The position numbers were made by a program, and so were the translations under genes. A DNA stretch of 64,000 nucleotides from positions 30,423,634 to 30,487,633 of the forward strand of contig CM051040.1 in assembly GCA_027627225.1 (NCBI GenBank), given 5' to 3'. Below the pieces are notes generated by a model. The model ran no database searches. It was not told where the DNA came from and was given only the letters and a program-made list of their open reading frames with translations. The stretch is from Congeria kusceri. Lineage: Eukaryota > Mollusca > Bivalvia > Myida > Dreissenidae. Positions 53,668-64,000 of this stretch are shown piece by piece; the first letter of the stretch is position 1, and the number at the start of each line of letters is the position of its first letter.

Positions 53668-54989
53668 CTGACAAAAAGACAAGGATACACAGTGGTATTA
53701 AACACTGTTGGTGGCAACTATTTAATATTAAATTTAAGTTCTCAAACTAAAGTTCTTGAAGCTCAACAAAATCATCATTATTCACATACGCTCATTTCCA
53801 TCAAAATTAACATTCCCAAATTTTTAATATGAAAGGATTCTTTCTCCTGGGTATGTCTCATGAACTGTGTTACAATGCCTATCTGGGAGACACATTATTT
53901 TTCTTGGAACAGTTATAGAGTACATAATTATACCCTGACAGCAGAATAGCACATCGGATTTCTGGGTTGACAATAAATGACAAAAAATAATCGGTAGCTA
54001 CAAATAATGGGATGGCCATGCTATTACGGAGTATATTTGAAAGTCTCCAGCCATGGTAATCACAATTTATTAAGCTTTTTATAGATCGAATATTCCAACC
54101 TAATGTGGATCCCCCCTCGCAGGGGACGCATGTAAAGCCCTGCGTACGGGGGAAGTAGTAGACATCCACCCCTGTGAACTTGACTGACTTGGTCTTTTGC
54201 CGCTTGCAGTTGGACTCTGAAATAACAAACACAGATTAGGATGATGATACTTATTTCTCTTTTGTCTTCTTTAAATCATATTGTTTCATTTTATAAGACT
54301 TTATCAAAGTTTATGTAGAGCAAGTTGTAGCTAAGTGGAAATTTCATTAGCCAAATGATAAAACGTGTTGCCATTGTCTAATTTTGCCCCAAAAATGGCA
54401 TAAAACAAGATTCTGTGTTTGATAAACACACATGCCCCTGGTTGGTGCTGGGTAGCCAGTTTCTTAGTCAAAATTAGGTCAAGGTCAAAGTGAGGTTGGC
54501 TGATATGGGTGGATTGGGAACGGCCATAAGTAAAAACTGTGTAAATATCCATGTGTCGTAGTAAGCGGTGTTGGTATTAGACGAAACGGTAAAATCTAGT
54601 TAACCAAGAAATGGCACTTTTGAATTATTATAAGTTCAAATTAGGTCAAGGTCAAAGTGAGGTTGGGTGATATGGGTGGATAGAGAATGGTCAAAAGCAA
54701 CAACTTTGTGTTGGTGCTAGACGAAATGATATAATCTATTTAACCTTGTCATGGACGGATGGAAGGACAGACGGACGGACAGGACAATCACTATATGCCT
54801 CCTGCATCAAGATGCTGGGGAATAAAAGGCCTGCCAAACAGTCATCTTTTCGAAACGTCTGGTACCACCTGTAGGGACGTCAGTGCTGCTGTTGGTTGTG
54901 GTGGAGCTGACGCTGCTATCACCGTCGTCCACGGCCTGGTCATCCGACGGAGTGTCGTAGTCTGCGTCGGACAACTTGCGCTTGGACAT
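52169..54989 (-). CDS. CSRNP: Cysteine/serine-rich nuclear protein (CSRNP/AXUD1 family), 3 coding exons
   Basis: Coding exons 54989-54869, 54216-54100 and 53667-52169 join with GT-AG introns and matching phases to 1737 nt = 578 residues, about the length of vertebrate CSRNP1-3. An acidic/Ser-rich N-terminus is followed by [20 protein letters not shown] and GGSTLGMG, a Glu/Arg-rich helical stretch with [13 protein letters not shown], an acidic patch, [11 protein letters not shown], and the Cys-rich core (about residues 190-228: [27 protein letters not shown]) leading into [17 protein letters not shown]. Family proteins are nuclear DNA-binding regulators; Drosophila Axud1 and vertebrate CSRNPs are linked to growth control, apoptosis and development. 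The C-terminal half is Ser/Asn-rich and unconserved. The 47-bp array lies directly upstream. Confidence 0.94.
54100..54216 (-). CDS. CSRNP: CSRNP coding exon 2
   Basis: Acceptor TTATTTCAG and donor ACATTAG|GTTGGA. It encodes [36 protein letters not shown] and STL, the most conserved N-terminal block of CSRNP proteins. Confidence 0.93.
   Translation of the reverse strand, partial: SPTASGKRPSQSSSQGWMSTTSPVRRALHASPARGDPH
54415..54830 (-). repeat. Second copy of the ~180-bp unit block in CSRNP intron 1
   Basis: Same ACACACATGCCCCTGGTTGG start and GCCTCCTGCATCAAGATGCT end as the block at 33 kb, with two units. It ends 38 bp from the CSRNP exon 1 donor. Confidence 0.8.
54869..54989 (-). CDS. CSRNP: CSRNP coding exon 1
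   Basis: ATG at 54989, encoding [18 protein letters not shown] and a Ser/Thr-rich tail, donor CCTACAG|GTGGTA, phase 1. A likely acceptor (GATTTTCAG, exon edge 55034) lies just upstream and is the last copy of the acceptor-like motif of the neighbouring array. Confidence 0.88.
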
Positions 54990-55020
54990 GTTGACGTGTC
55001 ACGACTACCAGCAGATTATT

Positions 55021-55026
55021 TCACAT
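55021..55026 (-). promoter_or_regulatory. Possible start-stop uORF in CSRNP leader
   Basis: If the acceptor at 55035-55037 is used, the leader contains ATGTGA 31 nt before the CSRNP ATG. An ATG immediately followed by a stop can stall initiation. The same hexamer recurs in nearly every upstream array unit. Confidence 0.35.
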
Positions 55027-56646
55027 TCCTAAGCCTGAAAATCACAGCAAAGATTTCAACAAATCTGTCATATTACTAAGTCTGAAAATCATAGCAAAGA
55101 TTTCAACAAATCTGTCACATTACTGAGACTGAAAATCATAGCAAAGATTTCAACAAATCTGTCACATTCTTAAGCCTGAAAATCATAGCAAAGATTTCAA
55201 CAAATCTGTCACATTACTGAGCCTGAAAATCATAGCAAAGATTTCAACAAATCTGTCACATTACTAAGCCTGAAAATCATAGCAAAGATTTAAACAAATC
55301 TGTCACATTACTAAGCCTGAATCTCATAGCAAAGATTTCAACAAATCTGTCACATTCCTAAGCCTGAAAATCATAGCAAAGATTTCAAAAAATCTGTTAC
55401 ATTACTGAGCCTGAAACTCATAGCAAAGATTTCAACCAATCTGTCACATTACTAAGCCTAAAAATCACAGCAAAGATTTCAACAAATCTGTCACATTACC
55501 GAGCCTGAAACTCATAGCAAAGATTCAACAAATCTGTCACATTACTGAGCCTGAAACTCATAGCAAAGATTTCAACAAATCTGTCACATTACTAAGGCTG
55601 AAAATCATAGCAAAGATTTCACAAATCGGTCACATTACTGAGCCTGAAACCCATAGCAAAGATTTCAACAAATCTGTCACATTACTGAGCCTGAAACTCA
55701 TAGCAAAGGTTTCAACAAATCTCTCACATTACTGAGCCTGAAAATCATAGCAAAGATTTCAACAAATCTCTCACATTACTAAGGCTGAAAATCATAGCAA
55801 AGATTTCAACAAATCTGTCACATTACTGAGCCTGAAAATCATAGCAAAGATTTCAACAAATCTGTCATATTACTAAGTCTGAAAATCATAGCAAAGATTT
55901 CAACAAATCTGTCACATTACTGAGACTGAAAATCATAGCAAAGATTTCAACAAATCTGTCACATTCTTAAGCCTGAAAATCATAGCAAAGATTTCAACAA
56001 ATCTGTCACATTACTGAGCCTGAAAATCATAGCAAAGATTTCAACAAATCTGTCACATTACTAAGCCTGAAAATCATAGCAAAGATTTCAACAAATCTGT
56101 CACATTACTAAGCCTGAATCTCATAGCAAAGATTTCAACAAATCTGTCACATTCCTAAGCCTGAAAATCATAGCAAAGATTTCAAAAAATCTGTTACATT
56201 ACTGAGCCTGAAACTCATAGCAAAGATTTCAACCAATCTGTCACATTACTAAGCCTAAAAATCACAGCAAAGATTTCAACAAATCTGTCACATTACCGAG
56301 CCTGAAACTCATAGCAAAGATTTCAACAAATCTGTCACATTACCGAGCCTGAAACTCATAGCAAAGATTCAACAAATCTGTCACATTACTAAGGCTGAAA
56401 ATCATAGCAAAGATTTCACAAATCTGTCACATTACTGAGCCTGAAACCCATAGCAAAGATTTCAACAAATCTGTCACATTACTGAGCCTGAAACTCATAG
56501 CAAAGGTTTCAACAAATCTCTCACATTACTGAGCCTGAAAATCATAGCAAAGATTTCAACAAATCTGTCACATTACTAAGGCTGAAAATCATAGCAAAGA
56601 TTTCAACAAATCTGTCACATTACTGAGCCTGAAATCATAGCAAAGC
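55023..56646. repeat. 47-bp tandem array upstream of CSRNP, about 34 copies, with higher-order duplication
   Basis: The plus-strand unit is AAGCCTGAAAATCATAGCAA, AGATTTCAACAAATCTGTCA and CATTACT. On the minus strand each unit gives TATGATTTTCAG|GCTTAGTAATGTGA, an acceptor-like site followed by ATG-TGA. The order of variant units from 55064 is repeated from 55861 (offset about 797 bp, 17 units). The copy next to CSRNP supplies the likely acceptor of its first coding exon. Confidence 0.92.
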
Positions 56647-56987
56647 AATTTCTACAAACTGAATCTCCTTATGGAGCTGACAATCACAGAAAAGCAATCT
56701 GAAAAATCAATCAGATAAAATATATTTACCATTATCATCTCAACTACATATTGTCTATCAAGAATCCTCATAAATGAATAAAGCATTCATTATATAGGCT
56801 TTTTAAAATCCATTAACCCGTGTGTGTTTATGCTAAAGACAACAGTTACTGTTCTAAAACGAGACCATATTGATGATTATGTCGTGATTCTCTCTATCAA
56901 GACGTGTCCTATAACTGGACTGCACTAAAAGTATGCTGGTGTCTTCTGGATATAGAAAAGTATTATATAACTGGATTGTTTGTTAGA

Positions 56988-57286
56988 GACCCGCCCAGCT
57001 AGCTCAGTAGGTAGAGCGCTGGACTCTCTATCTGGGGATCGTAATTCGAAACCCCAGGCCGGCCACATAACTTGTGTAGGGATTGGTCAAATTATTTCTA
57101 TGGCCAGTCTCCCCCTACGTCTGATTCAAGTAGGGCAGTTGTCAGTTACTGGCATAGGAATGTGCACTTAGTACTGGTAACCCACTTAGACCGGCTAAGC
57201 TTGCCCAGGATAAATGAATGTTAACCGCCACGATATGGCTGAAATACGGTTACAAATTTGCGAAAAATCCAAACAAACAAACTTAC
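56988..57286 (+). mobile_element. tRNA-derived SINE, copy 5
   Basis: Head CCCAGCTAGCTCAGTAGG with B box variant, body and AAACAAACAAA tail; it sits at the edge of the array upstream of CSRNP. Clear duplications not seen. Confidence 0.82.
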
Positions 57287-57498
57287 ACATAGAATAGTAT
57301 CCTATAACTGGACTGCACTTATGTGTCTGTCCCCTATACAGAAAAGTATCCTATCACCAGACTGCACGTAGAAATGGATTTATGATATGGGTCTGTCCTC
57401 TCTACAGAAATCCAAACAAACAAACCTACACATAGAATAGTATCCTATAACTGGACTGCACTTATGTGTCTGTCCCCTATACAGAAAAGTATCATATC
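57287..57498. repeat. Tandem array upstream of CSRNP, part left of the hAT-like insertion
   Basis: Units with ACACATAGAATAGTATCCTA, TAACTGGACTGCACTTATGT and GTCTGTCCCCTATACAGAAA; it continues at 60539-60930 after the insertion. Confidence 0.85.
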
Positions 57499-58092
57499 CA
57501 GTCTTTGCGAAATTGCCGGTCCGCCGGTCCTGACCGGCAAAATTTAATTTGGACCAGCATGTTTTCTGAAAATGTCGGTCCGGGCGACCGGCGAAATTTT
57601 AAATTGTTCCGAAAAATGCAATGGGAAAATACGAAATAACCAAAAACTTGATTGACATGTTTACACTCTGGAAGATGACATCACACGTCTAACCGGTGAG
57701 TACACAACGTTTTCTCAATGTAATTACCGAAAATATCAAGGTTACATTATACTTATTTCAAACCTTAGCAAATGTGTAAAGTCGATAACATTTTGCGCGC
57801 AATGACCCCCCACCACCAAACTTAAAAATTTATTAATAAAAACATTTTACAGGTCATACGAACAAACTACATTTAGCAAACATTTAAGTAAATTAATATA
57901 TCATTTTCTTCTTGAATATTCTACATGAACTTGATAAATTTAATAGTGTACCATAACCTTCAATTTTATGTTCGTTTCTTTTCTACTTTTCATCAAATTA
58001 GTTTGTCTTTTGAAAAACGCTATTTCATTGGATAGTTTATCATTCTTAGTCCAATTAGATTATCTGTAACAAATTTCTGTTGTTGTTCCAAG

Positions 58093-60294
58093 ATGTCGTT
58101 TTTGCGATATTACCCTGGTGCAGCACCAGGTAAAAAACAAAAACTAACTGACGATGAAAAGAAAGAAAAGGCTAAAGAATACGAATCTAGAAGGGTGGGC
58201 AGGTCATTCCAGGATCGTTGGAAAAATGGCAGGGATTGGTTGGAATATGATAAAGATCAAAATAAAATGTTTTGCAAGTTCTGTAAGGCGAATCAACAGT
58301 CAGTCAAGGGCAATGCTTTTGTAGATGGATGCAATAATTTTAGGCATTCGGCGATTGTCGATCATGAGAAATCGGCTCCTCATGATAAAGCTGAACGCAT
58401 GACGTCCGTAAAAAAGCCATTGACACCTTCAGAACTGAAAGATACAGAGGCTGGAAGTGCTTTGCGCATGTTACAGGCATCTGAACGCCTATGAGCAAAT
58501 TGACAGGTTCAACTGTTCTGTTGATCCCAAGTTCCTGTTACTAAGACTGAAGTTGATTTTTTTTTCAGTTCGAAGTTTGAGTGTAGGCATGTTATTATTT
58601 AAAGTTTCTCGTTGCATCTTGTTAATCATTCCTTTTTTGTTTGTTGCTTGCTACTTGCTGTTGATAGTATTAGTTATTGTTCCTCGCCCAACACCGATTA
58701 AAAATCTGAAACCTTTTGAAGATAATCTGATATTCAAAACTGAGAAGCAACATACTGTCAGTTTGTTATAAGTAAATTTAACTGCTAGCATTTCAATAAA
58801 CATTTTAATGGATGGAGAGTGTTGTCCTAGTTTGACCAGTTTCGAGTTGATTTTATTCGACAAGACTGAGGAGATATTTATTCATCAACATTGCTGGGTT
58901 TTATTAATATTAAAGCTTAAACATTAATACTTTCACTTAACAAAATAAATTATATAGTTGATACATTACAATTCCTTGAATTATGCCTAAAATTCATCTG
59001 AATCATATTTATTATTGTAATTATATAATATTTAACAATATCATTTTGTACTTGAGGATGAAATCATTTACTTAAATCAAATCAATTTCAGACTTTGGTG
59101 ATGAAGAGATTCGACTGGCATGTTCCCATTTCGAGCAAACCCTCCTTCGTACTAGCACGGAGTTCTCAACACAAGCATCAAGAAGTGAATGGAGACTTCT
59201 AAAGAAACTGGTACAGAAGAAGTAAGGAGTTATTGGTTTAAACATTTTCATTTAATAAATTATGTTTCTTCTATACGTGTAGTAACAAGTCTAGGAAAAT
59301 TTAGAACTTTTAGTTAATAAATTTTAGGCTGAAAAAATCTATAAGTCAAATATGTTTACAGACATGGCAACGAGTTAGCAATATATAAGTCAAATATGTT
59401 TACAGACATGGCAATGAGTTAGCAGATCTCACTTGGGACCTGGTGCTACAAGGTGAAGGCCCAGGGGCTGATGATCTTCCTAACATCCGGCTGGTAATCG
59501 ATCTGTTGCTGACACTGCCATCTACCAGCGTCCGGTGTGAAACAGCATTTTCTCAGCTGAAACTTCTGAAGACGTGCAGGCGGTCAAAACTATCGGAAAC
59601 AGTTCTACAAGATCTGATGACGGTTAAACTGTTGTCTCCATCCATTACCTCTTTTGACCCTGAAGATGCTATTGACTCATGGCTGGTAGGATAATTATGT
59701 ACAGCTATTGTTTTGAAACCATTTCATCAGACACAGAGTTACAATTAGTTCCCTTTTATGTTCATCAGTAGAAATTGGAAATAAATGTTGGTTGTTCAGT
59801 ACTACAACAATCAACAGACCAACTATTATTAAGTTTATTGAAATTCATTAATTGAAAAAATATTATAGGCTATAAAGTATGACAAAAACAAATGGTTCAA
59901 CATACTTACCATTATATTAATGTTTCAACCTTGTTGATTTAAAATAATCATTCGTTTTATTTTTATTTATTTCAAGGCTGAGCCGATTGGCGGAAGGCGG
60001 ATATCATACACACGTAAGCGTAAACTTGAACAAGAAACAAGTGACATTGCTGCCCCATCTACATCAGCTTCAAGTGCAACAATATCGATATGTCTGGATT
60101 CAGAGTCGGAGGACGAAACAGTGCCAGTCAAGGTTGTGCCTGTGGGGCCAGTCGTAAGCTTTGAGAAACAAGTCGAAAGCCTGTGCGATGTCGATGATGA
60201 ACTGGATTCTCTTGAAAATGATGACGAATGCATAGACTTTCAAAGTGAACTGTTAAATGTTGACAAACTGCTCACCTGTACTTCCAACGATTAA
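58093..60294 (+). pseudogene. hAT-like transposase remnant with zinc finger and dimerisation ends, core missing
   Basis: Pieces: 58093-58494 (SFLRYYPG..., FCKFC and HSAIVDHEKSAPH zinc-finger region), 59092-59221 (DFGDEEIRLACSHFEQTLL), 59406-59685 (HGNELADLTWDL, LPSTSVRCETAFSQLKLLK, the hAT C-terminal dimerisation motif) and 59977-60294 (C-terminal tail ending CTSND). The last three are joined by GT-AG introns with matching phases. No DDE-core motifs lie between the first and second pieces, so about the middle half of the protein is deleted. Fusion of an N-terminal zinc finger with the dimerisation region could still make a domesticated-type protein, but the first piece ends in a stop. Confidence 0.75.
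59341..59428 (+). repeat. 44-bp tandem duplication carrying a splice acceptor
   Basis: Two 44-bp copies beginning ATAAGTCAAATATGTTTACAG each place a TTTACAG acceptor before ACATGGCAA. Only the second acceptor (exon start 59406) opens the conserved dimerisation exon; the first leads to a stop after a few codons. Confidence 0.85.
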
Positions 60295-60538
60295 GCAAAT
60301 ATTAAGCATCACAGTCCATCAAACTCTAACACTAAAGAAAACTAACACTTTATACTATGTATAGTTAGTGTATAGTAGAAATAAGTGCTGTCAACACAAT
60401 CCTGGTCAATAAATAAATGATAAAAGTTTAAAATGTACACGTCTTTTTCGGTCCGGCAAGTTTTTGTTCGGACCGGCAACTTTTTACAAAATGCCTGTCC
60501 GGATGACCGGCGTTTTTTAGCCAGTTTCGCAAAGACTG

Positions 60539-60930
60539 CATATCACCAGACTGCACGTAGAAATGGATTTATGATATGGGTCTGTCCTCTCTACAGAAAT
60601 CCAAACAAACAAACCTACACATAGAATAAGTATCCTATAACTGGACTGCACTTATATGTCTGTCCCCTATACAGAAAAGTATCATATCACCAGACTGCAC
60701 TTAGAAATGGGAAAAATCCAAACAAACAAACCTCCACATAGAATAGTATCCTATAACTGGACTGCACTTATGTGTCTGTCCCCTATACAGAAAAGTATCC
60801 TATCACCAGACTGCACTTAGAAATGGATTTATGATATGGGTCTGTCCTCTCTACAGAAAAGTATCCTATAGCAACTAAGTCTAGACTGAACTCAAAAATG
60901 CAGTGATACATACCCGGCAGGCAGTACCGG
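60539..60930. repeat. Same array, part right of the hAT-like insertion
   Basis: Units TATCACCAGACTGCACGTAG, AAATGGATTTATGATATGGG and TCTGTCCTCTCTACAGAAA; the uninterrupted GTATCATATCACCAG near 60680 is the empty site. Confidence 0.85.
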
Positions 60931-61395
60931 TATGTCTCCATCCTCTCTACAGAAATATGTATGGCAATTACATTTCATGGATAATTTGCAAATGTTTTAT
61001 AACAGTTTGTTCTCATAAAAGATTAATGTTCTGTCTACAGAGAATCCCTCAATAGGGTGAAACATAAAATTATGTATGTAGGTGAAATCTCTATAGGATT
61101 GTACATGAGATACTACTAACTATAATTGTGTATATGTTGTAGAGAAGTGTCTTGTATCTAAAACAGGCTGATAATATAAAAGCCTATATCCTTTCTATCA
61201 AGATTTGTTGAAATGGATTTCATACGGACAGGTAAATGCAGTTATTTTAACAAATTGCATCCAATTTACCACAAATTCACTCATCTAAAAAGCCAGATGT
61301 GGAATTTAACGTTCTCTAACTTGATTTCTTACAACTAAAATCTAACTTTAGGTGTATAATAATTAAATTCCAAATGAAGGTCTGAAAGTACATTT

Positions 61396-61626
61396 GAGGC
61401 GCGTCGTGGGAAAACTGGGCTTAATGCATGTGCGTAAAGTGTCGTCCCGGATTAGTCCCCTAAGGCTAATCCAGGACGAAACTTTCCGCTTTTATGGTAT
61501 TTTCTGTTTCATAGAAGTTTCTACTAAACATAAATCCACTACAGGCAGAAAGTGGCGTCCCGAATCAGCCCGTGCAGCTGACATTAAGGCACATGCATTA
61601 AGCCCGGTTTTCCGACAACGTGCCTC
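61396..61626. mobile_element. Foldback MITE family A, copy 8
   Basis: 231 bp, ends GAGGCGCGTCGTGGG and CAACGTGCCTC, flanked by ATTT. Confidence 0.9.
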
Positions 61627-62021
61627 ATTTCTTTGTAACTTAATTGCAATACATGTAACGTACTTAACGTTCATTATTTTCTTAAAACGTCCCAGAAACA
61701 AATCCCAACATTTATGAAAACAGTTTCCCATCAACACAAGCCAACAAATTATATTGAAATGGTTTCCATGGTAACCAGCACAGGAGGAAACTGCTGGTGG
61801 AACTCAAGACACTAGGAGAACTAAAATCAATAGTCTGCTTCAATCCAGAGCAGTGTATAGGCTGATTGGTGTCTCTTTCTCATGAATGTACTGTAGAATC
61901 GAAAATATGATTCTTTAACTTTCTGGCCTGGGATAATTGCCCATACTGTCCTAAATACTGGAACCATCCTAAATATCTTTGGTTTATGACTATGTTTTGT
62001 GCGAGAATATAAAGAATATAT

Positions 62022-62282
62022 GAGGCATGTCGTGTGAAACCCTTGCTTAATGCATGTGCAAAAAGTGTCATCCTGTATCAGCCTGTGCAGTCCGCACAGG
62101 CTGATCGGTGACAACACTTTTTGCTTTTATGGAATTTTTTGTTTCAAGGAAGTCTCTTCTAAACATAAATCCAGTATAGGCGGAAAGTGCCGTCCTGGAT
62201 TAGCCTGTTCGGACTGCACAGGCTAATCCGGGACAACACTTTAAGCACATGCATTAAGCCTGGTTTTCCCAATACACGCCTC
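62022..62282. mobile_element. Foldback MITE family A, copy 9
   Basis: 261 bp, ends GAGGCATGTCGTG and ATACACGCCTC, flanked by ATAT. Confidence 0.9.
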
Positions 62283-62465
62283 ATATATTTTTAAGAATGT
62301 CACAGACCAACAACAGCATTCCATCCTAAATACTAGAACCATTCAAAAATCTTACGGTTTAAACATAATTCGATTCTGGAAGAATGTTAAGAAGCAATGG
62401 CTGACAATATCATTTAAATCCCCAGAAATTGTAATATTTGACTAAAGAAAATTCTGTTTGAATAC

Positions 62466-63066
62466 AATCATGTTTGTTTTTACCATGATAGCTATGGAAA
62501 ATAAATTATGACTTAATTCTGCCCACAGCACCATAATTTTTACCATGATACATGTAGCTATGGAAAATAAATTATGACTTAATTCTGCCCACAGCACCAT
62601 AGTTTTTACCAGGACAGCTATGGACAATAAATTAAGACTTAATTCTGCCCACAGCACCATAATTTTTACCACGATAGCTATGGAAAATAAATTGCGACTA
62701 CATTCTGCCCACAGCACCATAATTTTTACCACGATAGCTATGGAAAATAAATTATGACTTAATTATGCCCACAGCACCATAGTTTTTACCAGGATAGCTA
62801 TGGACAATAAATTAAGACTTAATTCTGCCCACAGCACCATAATTTTTACCACGATAGCTATGGAAAATAAATTACGACTACATTCTGCCCACAGCACCAT
62901 AATTTTTACCACGATAGCTATGGAAAATAAATTATGACTTAATTCTGCCCACAGCACCATAGTTTTTACCAGGATAGCTATGGACAATAAATTAAGACTT
63001 AATTCTGCCCACAGCACCATAATTTTTACCACGATAGCTATGGAAAGTAAATTATGATATATTCTG
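62466..63066. repeat. 60-bp tandem array, 10 copies, 180-bp higher-order period
   Basis: Units AATTCTGCCCACAGCACCAT, AATTTTTACCACGATAGCTA and TGGAAAATAAATTATGACTT. Three variants (GCGACTA/ACGACTA, TATGACTT, TAAGACTT with ACCAGGATAG) recur in the order A-B-C, A-B-C. Confidence 0.92.
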
Positions 63067-63069
63067 CCC

Positions 63070-64000
63070 ACAACACAACAATTTTTTTTAGTACACTTGT
63101 ATTAAATATCTGATTTTTCTGCAGGTCTATGTTTTTACAGTTTTATGAAATTATATGTATTTAATAAGTAATCATTACAGAATATTATATTTAAAGACAT
63201 GTCACAGGAGACGGATGCATTTAATAATTCCTGCTTTAACGGAATCGTTGGCGAACATGCAGAATGCAAATGCAATGTGCAGACGCGACCACGAAATACC
63301 AGCTTTATCTAGGTATAGAAAAGGTACAGGTTGAAAGTTACACCAGTTCTTTGAAAATATCTTGACATTTGGTTTATATTGGGATTTTACGAAATTAATG
63401 CTTTTTAATAATGTTTTCTTCATTTATCATTCAAAGTTTGCAAAAATACATCACAGTTTAAAAGATATTGAACATTTCTGTGTTGACCAGCCCAGAGGGG
63501 CAGCATAAGGGAACCGAAAATGGGCAGGATGCAGCACTTTCCCTATTTTATTTTTTACTTTAAATCAGGGCTTTCCTTTGACCCGAGCTCACGGGTTTTG
63601 ACACGTGGAAATTTCAAAATAGGCTTGGTTGACTCGCGAGGTAATTACTTCATGCGTCACCTTTGACCAGGGGCAATTACCGGACTTGCGTCGTAAAGTA
63701 TCACTCGGCTGGCTGATTATCCCAATCAGTCGAACAGCGATGTCAAAGTTGATAAAACACTCGGCGACTATTGGTTCGAGGCGGAGTCAACTTCAAATAG
63801 ACGCTGTCCATCAGCGGTCAAGTTACTGTGTATCTCCGCCTATTAGACAGAGTTTTGTCGCACAGAAAATCTATATTGACCAACTAAAATGCACAATTAT
63901 ATACGCTTCCAATGACGTGAACAATCAAACTATCGACGTAATATACATGTATCCACACTTTAGTTAATGTACATGAGTTTGTTAGAGTATGTTTATTCCC
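63070..64000. other. Right-edge noncoding stretch
   Basis: 63590-63860 is GC-richer, with GTTGACTCGCGAGG and CTATTGG (CCAAT on the minus strand). It could be upstream regulatory DNA of CSRNP; the 112-codon frame at 63629 shows no recognisable domain. Confidence 0.3.

Larger units (their letters stand above)
57499..60538 (+). mobile_element. Internally deleted hAT-like transposon, 3040 bp
   Basis: The ends share a perfect 14-bp TIR (CAGTCTTTGCGAAA), followed by GGTCCGG/CCGGAC-rich subterminal DNA on both sides. The flanks carry a 6-bp duplication CATATC (57493-57498, 60539-60544); neighbouring array units show the empty site GTATCATATCACCAG, which confirms the edges. Six bases is short for hAT. 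The plus strand carries coding pieces of a KIAA1586/ZNF862-like transposase but lacks its catalytic middle. Confidence 0.85.

Noticed and set aside
63629..63967. 112-codon plus-strand frame at the right edge
   Set aside because: No recognisable family, splice partner or conserved motif; kept only as an unassigned region.

Overview
This window is animal nuclear DNA, AT-rich and densely filled with repeats. Two spliced genes, both on the minus strand, have bivalve-type relatives. The palindromic MITE families, the tRNA-derived SINEs with an ACAAACAAACAAA tail and the many 45-80 bp tandem arrays are what I associate with heterodont bivalves, most likely a dreissenid mussel; that species guess rests on memory, not on a search.

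Gene 1 (35.85 down to 10.48 kb, minus) is a SOCS6/SOCS7-family suppressor of cytokine signalling. I could chain nine coding exons by hand. Every junction is GT-AG, every phase matches, and the joined length is 4365 nt (1454 codons plus stop). The protein has a long disordered N-terminus with six (D/E)P(G/R)Y tyrosine motifs, proline-rich SH3-ligand motifs, an SH2 domain and a C-terminal SOCS box. Its introns hold a FLYWCH-encoding transposon with long inverted repeats, a LINE broken by a SINE, several MITEs and two large composite repeat blocks (20.6-22.9 and 23.1-26.2 kb).

Gene 2 (54.99 down to 52.17 kb, minus) is a CSRNP/AXUD1 cysteine-serine-rich nuclear protein with three coding exons and 578 codons. 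Left of its stop is about 5 kb of mostly single-copy AT-rich DNA that could be its 3' UTR.

Between and beyond the genes: a complete hAT transposon (40.65-44.42 kb) with perfect 12-bp TIRs, an 8-bp target duplication and a two-exon transposase carrying one in-frame stop; and a second, internally deleted hAT-like element (57.50-60.54 kb) inserted into a tandem array upstream of CSRNP.

The most striking signal is that several tandem arrays are seeded on gene boundaries. The 48-bp minisatellite at 11.28-12.98 kb is a ~36-fold repetition of the last 44 coding bases of the SOCS SH2 exon plus its GTAT splice donor, giving about 36 candidate 5' splice sites and a possible variable 16-residue insert between SH2 and SOCS box. 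A second array next to the SOCS stop codon resembles the last codons of that gene. A 47-bp array upstream of CSRNP carries an acceptor-like sequence matching the likely start of its first coding exon. The second hAT-like element carries a smaller acceptor duplication.
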